Shown piece after piece: positions 22,992-33,107 of a stretch of 64,000 nt of DNA. Origin of the DNA: Kitasatospora sp. GAS204B. GTDB taxonomy: Bacteria; Actinomycetota; Actinomycetes; Streptomycetales; Streptomycetaceae. Below the pieces are notes generated by a model. That model searched no databases. It had not been told where the DNA came from and saw nothing but the letters and a program-made list of their open reading frames with translations. The stretch is from positions 1 to 64,000 of the forward strand of contig NZ_JARZAG010000024.1 in the NCBI RefSeq assembly GCF_029892155.1, read 5' to 3'. Position 1 is the first letter of the stretch. Each line of letters opens with the position of its first letter. The position numbers were made by a program, and so were the translations under genes.

Positions 22992-24560
22992 TCAGCGGTA
23001 CTCGCGCAGCCGGGGCCGGACCGCCAGCACGGTCAGCGCCAGGGCGCCCGCCAGCAGCAGCGCGGCGGCCACGGCGGCGCCGGTGCCGAGCGCGGAGTCG
23101 CTCTGCTGGATCGAGGAGTCGAAGGCCTGCTGGTTGATCGCCACCACCTTGTCGAAGGCGTCGCTCAGCTGGCTGAAGTCCCCGTCCGACTGCCCGGTCG
23201 CGGTGCCGGTGTCGAACGCGATGGCGTCCGCGAGGTGGCCCTGCTGGACGAACTGGCGGATCTTGCGGTCGTCCTGCTGGTAGGTCCGGAAGTCGGCCAG
23301 CACCTGGTCGGCGGCCTGCTGCTCACCGGGGAAGGTGATGTTGCGCTCCTCGTCGCCGAGGTAGCCGCCGAACGTCACGTCGGCCGGCGAGCTCTGGTGG
23401 GCGGCGATCGCCGTGTCCAGCGCGGTGTCGTAGGCGGCGAGCGTGCTGCCGTCCAGCTTGGCGATCTGCCGGCTCTTGTCGAGGAAGGACTGCTGGTAGC
23501 CGTCGCCCCGGCTCGGGTCGCTCAGCCAGCGGCTCTCGTCGGCGTTGCTGTCGTAGGCGATCGCCTTGGCCCGGCTCAGCGCGATCACCGAGTCGTAGGC
23601 GTTGGCCTTGGCGTTGTGCAGCCGGTCCTTGGTGCCGGAGACCAGCGAGAGGCCGTAGCCCAGGCCGATCGCGGTCAGCAGCAGGGCCGCGACCAGCGGC
23701 GGGCTGATCAGCCGCCGGTAACGGACCGTCAGGGTGCGCTGCAGCGCGGCCAGGACGCCCAGCGCGAGCAGGCCGGTGACCAGCAGCCACCACCAGCCGG
23801 AGTCGAGCGCGGCGGACTGCGTGGTGTAAGTGCCGTCCACCTTGGCCGCGTTGGAGCTGGCCACCTGGTCGGCGTCCGGCAGCAGCCGGCTGCGCAGCAG
23901 GTCGGTGGCCTGCTGGTAGGAGCTGAGCGCGTCGGACGACGGCTTGCCGGGCAGCGACTTGGCGTTGGACTCCTGGAGGTCGGAGCGGGCCACCAGGGCC
24001 TCGTACTGGCCGAGCGCGTCCAGCTCGTCCTGGACGGCCTTGCGGCCCACCGGGTCGCCGGAGAGCGCCTCGGCGGCCTGCTCCAGGTCGGCGTCGGCCT
24101 GGGCCCGGCGCTGGTCGTAGGTGTCGTGGACGGCCTTGCGCTTGGCGAAGTCGGGCTCGTCGGCACCGACCAGCAGCAGGTTGGCCGCCTGGGCGTCCAG
24201 GTCGCTGAGCGCGAAGTACAGGTCCGAGGCCCGTTCGGCCTGCGGGGCGGTGTGGTGGCCGATCGTGTCCACGCTGTCCCGGCCGCCGCTGAGCACGGTG
24301 TAGGCCACGCCGGCGAAGAGCAGCACGGCGGCCAGCGCGGCCGCGGTCAGCGCGCGGACCCGGCGCGGGGTGGTCCAGTAGGCCCGGCTGCGGAGCCGGG
24401 CGAGCCCGGTGGGCCGCGGCCGCGCGGCCGACGCCGCGGCGCCCGGCGCGCCGGCGGTACGGGGATCGCGCGGCACGGAAGTCCCGTCGGTGGCCACCGA
24501 ACCCGTCCGCTCGGACGAGCTCTCCCCCGGTGCAACCGGTGGTCTTACTCCCGCTGCCAT
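22992..24560 (-). CDS. Four-helix-bundle sensory-type membrane protein of unknown function
   Basis: A 522-residue integral membrane protein. The start at ATG 24560 follows GGGGAGGGA at about 9 bases; the open frame extends to 24791 but without a good site. A Pro/Ala-rich cytoplasmic stretch of ~70 residues leads to transmembrane helix 1 (LTAAALAAVLLFAGVAYTVL). A long extracellular helical region follows (ASDLYFALSDLDAQAANLLLVGADEPDF). Two central transmembrane helices come next (WWWLLVTGLLALGVLAAL; LVAALLLTAIGLGYGLSLV), then a second similar helical region with RAKAIAYDSNADESRWL. The last helix (GAAVAAALLLAGALALTVLAV) ends in a short basic tail. The repeated helical segments resemble ligand-binding four-helix-bundle modules of chemoreceptors, but no signalling domain is present. 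It lies downstream of kdpE on the same strand. Confidence 0.65.
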   Translation of the reverse strand: MAAGVRPPVAPGESSSERTGSVATDGTSVPRDPRTAGAPGAAASAARPRPTGLARLRSRAYWTTPRRVRALTAAALAAVLLFAGVAYTVLSGGRDSVDTIGHHTAPQAERASDLYFALSDLDAQAANLLLVGADEPDFAKRKAVHDTYDQRRAQADADLEQAAEALSGDPVGRKAVQDELDALGQYEALVARSDLQESNAKSLPGKPSSDALSSYQQATDLLRSRLLPDADQVASSNAAKVDGTYTTQSAALDSGWWWLLVTGLLALGVLAALQRTLTVRYRRLISPPLVAALLLTAIGLGYGLSLVSGTKDRLHNAKANAYDSVIALSRAKAIAYDSNADESRWLSDPSRGDGYQQSFLDKSRQIAKLDGSTLAAYDTALDTAIAAHQSSPADVTFGGYLGDEERNITFPGEQQAADQVLADFRTYQQDDRKIRQFVQQGHLADAIAFDTGTATGQSDGDFSQLSDAFDKVVAINQQAFDSSIQQSDSALGTGAAVAAALLLAGALALTVLAVRPRLREYR

Positions 24561-24812
24561 GGCCGCGCGTCCCTCCCCGTTACCTGGCCGCCACCGGCCG
24601 GCGGTCCCCGTGAGGGGCCGCCGGCGTCCGGCGCGGTCCAGCTCCTGTCCCGGCGTCAGGCCGGGCTCCCCCGTCGGAGCGGAGCGGAACCGTTTCCGCA
24701 CGGCTGACGCTAGCTCCTGGGCCTGACGATTCTGCTCCGTACTGACGCACCCTTGGCACCCGGGGTGCCCGTCTTGACGGATCATTAGCACCCGGTGTGT
24801 CAGGCCACCTCG

Positions 24813-25496
24813 CTACGGCTCGTAGCGGTAGCCGATCCCCGGCTCGGTGATCAGGTGCCGGGGCCTGGCCGGGTCGCGCTCCAGCTTGCGGCGCAGGCCG
24901 GCGAAGTAGACCCGCAGGTAGTTGCCGCGCTCCTCGTGACCCGGTCCCCAGACCGCGCGCAGGATCTGCCGCCCGGGCAGCAGCCGGCCCGGGTTGGCCA
25001 GCAGCATGGTGAGGATCTTCCACTCGGTCGGGGTCAGCCGAAGCGGCCGCGCGCTGCCGTCGGCCCGGTGGACGGTGCCGGCCGTCAGGTCGATCGCCCA
25101 GTCCCCCAGCACCGCCAGGTCGACGGCCGTGCTGGCCACCGGGCGGCGCAGCACGGCGCGCAGCCGGGCGAACAGCTCGTCCATCAGGAACGGCTTGGTG
25201 ACGTAGTCGTCGGCGCCGGCGTCCAGCGCCTGGATCTTGTCGTCCGCACCGCTGCGGCCGGAGAGCACGATGATCGGCACCGGGCCGCGCCCGCGCAGCC
25301 GGTGGATCACCTCGACCCCGTCCAGGTCCGGCAGGCCGAGGTCGAGCAGTACCGCGTCGGGCCGGCTCTGCTCGGCGGCCTCCAGTGCGGCGCTCGCGGT
25401 GGCAGCTGTGGTCACCTGGTACTGGCGGGCCCGCAGGTTGATCCGCAGCGCGCGCAGCAGCTGCGGCTCGTCGTCGACGATCAGGATGTTGCTCAC
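24813..25496 (-). CDS. kdpE: Response regulator KdpE
   Basis: DNA-binding response regulator for the Kdp potassium system, 227 residues. The receiver domain shows the acidic pocket (ILIVDDEPQLL), phospho-acceptor Asp in VLLDLGLPDLDG, the conserved Ser/Thr (VLSGRSG) and Lys (YVTKPF). The C-terminal OmpR/PhoB winged helix reads LRLTPTEWKILTMLLANPG, RAVWGPGHEERGNYLRVYFAGLRRK and ITEPGIGYRYEP. The GTG start (25494-25496) overlaps the kdpD stop by 4 bp (GTGA), indicating translational coupling and fixing the start. Confidence 0.96.
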   Translation of the reverse strand: MSNILIVDDEPQLLRALRINLRARQYQVTTAATASAALEAAEQSRPDAVLLDLGLPDLDGVEVIHRLRGRGPVPIIVLSGRSGADDKIQALDAGADDYVTKPFLMDELFARLRAVLRRPVASTAVDLAVLGDWAIDLTAGTVHRADGSARPLRLTPTEWKILTMLLANPGRLLPGRQILRAVWGPGHEERGNYLRVYFAGLRRKLERDPARPRHLITEPGIGYRYEP

Positions 25497-28048
25497 GGCG
25501 ACTCGTCCTCCTCGGCCGCGGTCGGCAGGGTGAGCAGCATGGTGGTGCCGCCCCCGGGGGTGTCCTCGACCTCCAAGGTGCCGCCCATGGCCTCGGCCAG
25601 GCCGCGGGAGAGCGCCAGGCCCAGGCCCACGCCGGTGGTGTTGTCGGTGTCGCCCAGCCGCTGGAAGGGCAGGAAGACCCGGTCCCGGTCGGCGGCCGGG
25701 ATGCCCGGGCCGCGGTCGGCGATCCGGATCTGCACCTGGTCGCGGTGGGCGCTGGCACTGACCAGCACCGGCGCGCCGGGCGCGTTGTAGCGCAGCGCGT
25801 TGGTGATCACGTTGGCCAGCACCCGCTCCAGCAGCGGCGCGTCGGCCAGCACGGCGGGCACCAGCTCCAGGTCGAGCGGCTGCACCGGGGCGTCCGGGTC
25901 GGCCAGCGAGTCCAGCGCCCGGGGCAGCACCTCGTCGACGTGCACCGGACCGAGGTGCAGGGTGAGGGCGCCGGCCTGCAGGCGGCTCATGTCGAGCAGG
26001 TTGTCGACCAGGCGGTTCAGCCGCACCAGCGACTCGTCGGCGGTGGCCAGCAGTTCCGCCTGGTCCTCGGGCGAGAACTCGACGTCGGGGCTGCGCAGCG
26101 AGCCGACCGAGGCCAGCGCCGCGGCCAGCGGGGTGCGCAGGTCGTGGCTGACGGCGGCGAGCAGCGCGGTGCGCATCTTGTCGGCGGCCTTGATCGGCTC
26201 GACCTCGGCCGCGACCGCGGCCAGCCGGTCGCGCTCCAGCGCGGCGGCCACGTGCGCCGAGAAGGCGGTGAGCAGGCGCAGTTGGTCGGCCGGCAGCCGG
26301 CGCCCGGTCATGATCAGCAGCGCGTCCGAGCCGACCGGCACCTCGGTGCTCTCGGAATCGACGGCGCTGTCCCCGGCGGAGTCGCTGCGGGCGATCACCT
26401 CGCCGTTCGCCCGGGAGAGCAGCGCGACCGAGTCCAGGCCGAAGGTGTTGCGGGAGTGCTCCAGCAGGGTCGGTATGGCCGAGCCGCCGCCCTGGCCGGC
26501 GTCCTGGCTGCGCAGCACGGTGCCGGCCAGCGCGGAGAGCGTCTCGGCCTCGGCGGTCGCTCTGGCCGCCCGTCCGGTCAGCCGGGTGGCCCGGTCGACC
26601 ACGGTGGAGACGGTGAGCGCGACCATCGCGAAGACCACCAGCGCGATCACGTTGTTGGGCTCGCCGATGGTGAAGGTGTGCACCGGCGGGATGAAGTAGT
26701 AGTTCAGCAGCAGCGAGGCGATCAGCGAGGCGACCAGCGCCGAGGCCGAGCCGCCGAGCAGCGCCACCGCCACCACGCCGAGCTGGAAGAGCAGCGCGTC
26801 GGTGGTCAGGTTGAGGGTGTGGTGCAGCTGGGAGAGCATGCCGGTGAGTGCGAACGGCAGCACCAGGCCCGAGGTGAAGCCGGCCACGGTGCGCCGCTTG
26901 GAGTGCCGCCGCCCGAGCTTGGGCAGCCGGCCGCGCCCGGTGAACTCGTGGGTGACCATGTGGACGTCGATGTCCTCGGACGCGTCGACGGTGGTCTCGC
27001 CGATGCCCGGGCCGGTCAGGAAGCGGTTGATCCGGCCGCGCCGGCTGGTGCCGAGCACCAGCTGGGTGGCGTCGTTGGCGCGGGCGAAGCCGAGCAGCGC
27101 GGTGGGGATGTCGTCGCCGACCACCACGTGGTAGCTGCCGCCGAGGGTCTCCACCAGGCGGCGCTGGTTGGCCAGCGCGCCGGGTGAGGCACCGGCCAGG
27201 CCGTCGCTGCGGGTGACGTGCACGGCCAGCACCTGGCCCGCGGCGGTGCGGTCGGCGATCCGGGCGGCGCGCCGGATCAGCGTCTCGCCCTCCGGGCCGC
27301 CGGTGAGCGCGACGACCACCCGCTCGCGGGTCTCCCAGACCCGGTCGATGTTGTGCTCGGCCCGGTAGTCGCGCAGTCCCTCGTCGACCCGGCCGGCCAC
27401 CCAGAGCAGGGCGAGTTCCCGAAGCGCCGTCAGATTGCCGACGCGGAAGTAGTTGGTGAGCGCGGCGTCCACCTTCTCGGCCTTGTAGACGTTGCCATGG
27501 GCCATCCGGCGGCGCAGGGCCTGCGGCGCCATGTCGACGAGCTCGATCTGGTCGGCCCGGCGCACCACCTCGTCCGGGACGGTCTCCCGCTGGGGGGTGC
27601 CGGTGATCTTCTGGACGACGTCGTTGAGGCTCTCCAGGTGCTGGATGTTCACCGTGGTGATCACGTCCAGGCCGGCCGCCAGCAGGTCGTCGACGTCCTG
27701 CCAGCGCTTGGCGTTCTTGCCACCGGGGATGTTGGTGTGCGCCAGCTCGTCCACCAGGACCACGGACGGGCGGCGCGCCAGCACCGCCTCGACGTCCATC
27801 TCGGTGAACTCGGTGCCCCGGTAGGTGCGGTGCAGCCGGGGGATGACGTCCAGGCCCGCCAGCATCGACTCGGTGTGCTTGCGCCCGTGGCACTCGATGT
27901 AGCCCACCACGACGTCGGCGCCGCGCTCTTGTCTGCGCCGGGCCTCGTCCAGCATCCGGTAGGTCTTGCCGACGCCGGGGGCCGAGCCGAGGTACACCCG
28001 CAGCCGGCCGCGCCGGGGCGGGGCGGCGGAGGCGAGATCGCGAGCCAT
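25493..28048 (-). CDS. kdpD: Osmosensitive K+ channel histidine kinase KdpD
   Basis: Membrane sensor kinase, 851 residues, that controls kdpFABC through KdpE. Domains in order: the KdpD N-terminal ATP-binding region with Walker A GSAPGVGKTYRM and the VLVDELAHTNIPGGKNAKRW block; a universal-stress-protein-like domain (VLAVHVTRSDGL, LGTSRRGRINRF); four closely spaced transmembrane helices around residues 400-500; a GAF-like linker; and the kinase core with H-box AVSHDLRTPLAAALASVG, N-box and ATP lid RIADRGPGIPAADRDRVF and GVGLGLALSRGLAEAMGG. The ATG at 28048 has GAAGAAG upstream. A very strong hairpin separates it from kdpC. Confidence 0.97.
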   Translation of the reverse strand: MARDLASAAPPRRGRLRVYLGSAPGVGKTYRMLDEARRRQERGADVVVGYIECHGRKHTESMLAGLDVIPRLHRTYRGTEFTEMDVEAVLARRPSVVLVDELAHTNIPGGKNAKRWQDVDDLLAAGLDVITTVNIQHLESLNDVVQKITGTPQRETVPDEVVRRADQIELVDMAPQALRRRMAHGNVYKAEKVDAALTNYFRVGNLTALRELALLWVAGRVDEGLRDYRAEHNIDRVWETRERVVVALTGGPEGETLIRRAARIADRTAAGQVLAVHVTRSDGLAGASPGALANQRRLVETLGGSYHVVVGDDIPTALLGFARANDATQLVLGTSRRGRINRFLTGPGIGETTVDASEDIDVHMVTHEFTGRGRLPKLGRRHSKRRTVAGFTSGLVLPFALTGMLSQLHHTLNLTTDALLFQLGVVAVALLGGSASALVASLIASLLLNYYFIPPVHTFTIGEPNNVIALVVFAMVALTVSTVVDRATRLTGRAARATAEAETLSALAGTVLRSQDAGQGGGSAIPTLLEHSRNTFGLDSVALLSRANGEVIARSDSAGDSAVDSESTEVPVGSDALLIMTGRRLPADQLRLLTAFSAHVAAALERDRLAAVAAEVEPIKAADKMRTALLAAVSHDLRTPLAAALASVGSLRSPDVEFSPEDQAELLATADESLVRLNRLVDNLLDMSRLQAGALTLHLGPVHVDEVLPRALDSLADPDAPVQPLDLELVPAVLADAPLLERVLANVITNALRYNAPGAPVLVSASAHRDQVQIRIADRGPGIPAADRDRVFLPFQRLGDTDNTTGVGLGLALSRGLAEAMGGTLEVEDTPGGGTTMLLTLPTAAEEDESP

Positions 28049-28090
28049 GGGGGGCTTCTTCTCTCTTCGCGAAAGGTGGGCAGAGACAGG

Positions 28091-28135
28091 CCGGACCGGC
28101 CCGTGCGGGGCTCTCCCCCGCACGGGCCGGTCCGG
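28091..28135 (-). terminator. Strong stem-loop between kdpC and kdpD
   Basis: Perfect 20-bp GC-rich arms (28091-28110, 28116-28135) enclose a 5-base loop in the 109-bp gap between the kdpC stop and kdpD start. No T-run follows on the minus strand. It probably limits read-through from kdpFABC into kdpDE or acts as an mRNA boundary. Confidence 0.8.
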
Positions 28136-28157
28136 TTTCACTCGGTCTGACGGTACG

Positions 28158-28799
28158 TCACTTCAACTCGTTCAGTGCGTTGTTGAGCTCCAGGACGTTG
28201 ACGCCCGGGTCACCGAGGAAGCCGAGCGAGCGGCTCTCGGTGTACTTGGCGACCAGCGCGTTGACCTGGTCCACCGTCAGGTTGCGGGCCTTGGCGACCC
28301 GGTTGACCTGCTCGTCGGCGTAGGCCACCGAGATGTTCGGGTCCAGGCCCGAGCCCGAGGAGGTGACCGCGTCGGCCGGCACGGTGGCCGGGTCGACGCC
28401 GTCGAAGGCGGCGACCGAGGCGCGGGCGGCGTTGACGCTCTTCAGCAGCACGTCGCTGTTCGGGCCGAGGTTGGTGCCGGACGAGGAGGTCGGGTCGTAC
28501 CCGGTGCTGCCCGCCGCGGAGGGCCGCGGCTGGAAGAACTTCGGGTCCGGCTGGGCCTGCTCGTTGGGGTCGTTCGGGTTCTTCTTCGGCAGGTTGAAGT
28601 TCTGGCCGATCAGGCTGGAACCGATCTCCTTGCCGTCGGCCGACTTGATGATCGAGCCGTTGGCCTTCTGGCTGAAGGCGACCTGGCTGATCCCGGTGAC
28701 CAGCAGCGGGTAGGCGATCCCGAGGATCACCGTCATCACCAGCAGGAACCGCAGGGCGGTGAAGTGGGTACGGACGGAGGTGGGCAGTGGCTTGGACAT
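28158..28799 (-). CDS. kdpC: Potassium-transporting ATPase subunit C
   Basis: Single-pass membrane subunit of the KdpFABC K+ pump, 213 residues. The N-terminal transmembrane helix FLLVMTVILGIAYPLLVTGISQVAF is followed by the periplasm-facing domain with the signature GSSLIGQNF, FFQPRPSAAG, NLGPNSDVLLKSVNAA, and SGLDPNISVAYADEQVNRVAKAR. The start ATG 28799 follows GGAGGA. It lies 20 bp downstream of kdpB. Confidence 0.98.
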   Translation of the reverse strand: MSKPLPTSVRTHFTALRFLLVMTVILGIAYPLLVTGISQVAFSQKANGSIIKSADGKEIGSSLIGQNFNLPKKNPNDPNEQAQPDPKFFQPRPSAAGSTGYDPTSSSGTNLGPNSDVLLKSVNAARASVAAFDGVDPATVPADAVTSSGSGLDPNISVAYADEQVNRVAKARNLTVDQVNALVAKYTESRSLGFLGDPGVNVLELNNALNELK

Positions 28800-28819
28800 G
28801 AGAGCTTTTCCTCCGTTTC

Positions 28820-30933
<2,114 letters not shown>

Positions 30934-30934
<1 letters not shown>

Positions 30935-32595
30935 CAGTGCAGACCTTCCGCGATCGGCCCGAGAGCCAGGGCCGGGAAGTAGGTGAGGCCGACCACGATC
31001 AGGACGACGCCCGACAGCAGCCCCACGAAAAGCGGCTTGTGAGTGGGCAGGGTGCCCTTGGTGGCGGGGACCGGCTGCTGCTGGGCGAGCGAGCCCGCCA
31101 GCGCCAGCACGAAGACGATCGGCAGGAAGCGGCCGAAGACCATCGCGAGGCCGAGCGCGGTGTCCCACCAGGGCGAGGTCACGGTGATGCCCGCGAAGGC
31201 GGAACCGTTGTTGTTCGCCGCTGAGGTGAAGGCGTAGAGCACTTCGGAGAACCCGTGCGCCCCGGTGTTGAGCATGTTGGCCCGTTCACCGCCCAGCGCC
31301 ATCGCGACGCCGGTGCCGATCAGGACGATCAGCGGGGTGGTCAGGATGTAGAGGGAGGCGAACTTCATCTCCCGGCCGCCGAGCTTCTTGCCCAGGTACT
31401 CGGGGGTGCGGCCGACCATCAGGCCGGCGACGAAGACCGCCACGATGGCCAGGATCAGCATGCCGTAGAGGCCCGAACCGGTACCGCCGGGCGCGATCTC
31501 GCCGAGCATCATGTCGAACATCGCGACACCGCCACCGCCGGGGGTGAGCGAGTCGTGCATGCCGTTGACCGCACCGGTGGAGGTCAGCGTGGTGGAGGTG
31601 GCGAAGAGGCTGGTGCCCCAGAGGCCGAACCGGACCTCCTTGCCCTCCATCGCGCCGCCGGCCGCCTTGAGCGCCACACCCGCCGGGTGGGTCTCGAAGA
31701 AGGTCATCAGCGCGGCCGAGGCCACCCAGAACGAGGCCATGACCGAGACGATCGCGTAGCCCTGGCGGTTGTCGCCGACCATCTTGCCGAAGGTGCGGGG
31801 CAGCGAGAACGAGATCACCAGCAGCAGGAAGATCTCCAGCCAGTTGGTGAAACCGGTCGGGTTCTCGAACGGGTGCGCCGAGTTGGCGTTGAAGAAGCCA
31901 CCACCGTTGGTGCCCAGCTCCTTGATGACCTCCTGCGAGGCCACCGGACCACCGGGGATCGACTGGCTGTCGCCGGTGAGGGTGCTGAGCTCGTGGAAGC
32001 CGTGGAAGTTCTGGATCGCGCCGTTGGCCACCAGGACCAGGGCCAGCACGATCGAGACCGGCAGCAGCAGGCGGAAGCTGATCCGGGTGATGTCCACCCA
32101 GAAGTTGCCGACCCGGTCGGTCTTGCTGCGCGTGAAGCCGCGGATCAGGGTGGCGACGACCGCGATGCCGACGGCGGCGGACAGGAAGTTCTGCACCGTG
32201 AGGCCGACCATCTGGACGACGTGGCCCATGGTCGCTTCGCCGCTGTAGTCCTGCCAGTTCGTGTTGGTCACGAACGAGATCGCGGTGTTCCAGGCGCCGT
32301 GCGGGTTGACCGCCTTGAACCCGAGGCTGAGCATCAGGTGGCTCTGGACCCGCTGGAGCAGGTAGAGGAAGAGCACGCTGACGGCCGAGAAGGCCAGCAG
32401 CGAGCGGAGGTAGGAGGGCCAGCGCTGGTCGGCGTCGCCGTCGACCCCGATGACCTTGTAGAGGCCGCGCTCGGCCGCGAGGTGCTTGGTCGTAGTGAGC
32501 AGCTTGGCGATGTAGTCGCCGAGCGGCCGGTAGCAGAGTGCGAGCGCGCCCACCAGGGCGAGGGCCTGCAGCCAGCCCGCGAGAGTGGAGCTCAT
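30934..32595 (-). CDS. kdpA: Potassium-transporting ATPase subunit A
   Basis: Channel-like K+-binding subunit of KdpFABC, 553 residues with about ten transmembrane helices. Family signatures seen are YRPLGDYIAKLLT at the N-terminus, NPHGAWNTAISFVTNTNWQDYSGE, the selectivity-filter region with ELGTNGGGFFNANSAHPFENP, and SAANNNGSAFAG. The ATG at 32595 is one base after the kdpF stop, so kdpF-kdpA-kdpB form a tightly coupled block. Confidence 0.98.
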
Positions 32596-32596
32596 G

Positions 32597-32686
32597 TCAG
32601 AACTTCTCCGGGTAGATCAACGCCACGACGAGGTAGCCGACGAGGACGACAGCGACGATGAGACCTGCGAGATTCTCGACACTCAC
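32597..32686 (-). CDS. kdpF: Potassium-transporting ATPase subunit F
   Basis: A 29-residue single-helix membrane peptide that stabilises KdpABC: V(M)SVENLAGLIVAVVLVGYLV followed by VALIYPEKF. The ending LxYPEKF and its position immediately before kdpA identify it. The start is GTG 32686, overlapping the stop of the small upstream ORF by GTGA. Confidence 0.92.
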   Translation of the reverse strand: MSVENLAGLIVAVVLVGYLVVALIYPEKF

Positions 32687-32766
32687 AGCTTCTCCACCCC
32701 CCGCGCGATCAGAGCAAGGACGGCGAACACGGCGACCGTGATGCCGACGAAGACGAGATCGAGCAT
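32683..32766 (-). CDS. Unnamed 27-residue membrane peptide coupled to kdpF
   Basis: A small ORF starting at ATG 32766: MLDLVFVGITVAVFAVLALI followed by ARGVEKL. It is a single predicted transmembrane helix with a short charged tail. Its TGA (32683-32685) overlaps the kdpF GTG in a GTGA junction, exactly as genes in this operon overlap each other, so it is probably translated and coupled to kdpF. Similar short peptides with a (R/D)G(C/V)ExL tail are remembered upstream of kdpF in other bacteria, usually unannotated. No convincing Shine-Dalgarno at ideal spacing is visible; a GTG three codons upstream is an alternative start. Confidence 0.6.
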   Translation of the reverse strand: MLDLVFVGITVAVFAVLALIARGVEKL

Positions 32767-33094
32767 GAGCTCCACCAGTTGCTTCAGGAACCTGGCCGTG
32801 GGCGGCCGAACGGCTCCACACGACACCGGCGGCAGACCGGCTGGAGTAGCAAATCGTGTGTTCGAGCCGTACCGGCCGTTCTTGACGGCCTCCATACGGC
32901 GACCATCGCCCTGTTGACGGCCTCCATACGCCGTATCGAGGGCCGGTCACGGGGCGATAACACGGCGGCAACGGCGCGGGGCCCGGGCGGATGATCCGCC
33001 CGGGCTCCCGTCACTCGTTCGTGATGATCGGTCAGGTCAGACGTCCCCGGTCAGACGTCCCCGGTCACACGTTCTCGGGTCACACGTTCTCGGG
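32767..33094 (-). promoter_or_regulatory. Upstream region of the kdp operon
   Basis: There is no credible gene here. The region between the KimA-like gene end and the kdp operon must hold the kdp promoter. Two copies of TTGACGGCCTCCATACG (plus-strand orientation) lie at 32882-32898 and 32914-32930, 32 bp apart, and a palindrome ATACGCCGTAT at 32926-32936 overlaps the second. These are candidate KdpE operators. A tandem repeat at 33035-33107 borders it. Confidence 0.55.
32882..32930. repeat. 17-bp direct repeat pair upstream of kdp
   Basis: TTGACGGCCTCCATACG occurs twice with exact identity, start-to-start distance 32 bp (three helical turns). The second copy runs into the palindrome ATACGCCGTAT. 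The placement suggests an operator for KdpE. Confidence 0.85.
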
Positions 33095-33107
33095 TCACAC
33101 GTTCTCC
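33035..33107. repeat. 14/15-bp tandem repeat overlapping the end of the KimA-like gene
   Basis: Five units: two of GGTCAGACGTCCCC, then three of GGTCACACGTTCTCG (last with a C end). The rightmost copy contains the last codons and the stop of the gene ending at 33095; on the minus strand each 15-bp copy re-encodes Glu-Asn-Val-stop in the same frame. Confidence 0.9.

Noticed and set aside
24561..24791. N-terminal extension of the membrane protein ending at 22992
   Set aside because: The extension has no membrane or domain features and its start lacks a ribosome binding site, whereas ATG 24560 follows GGGGAGGGA.
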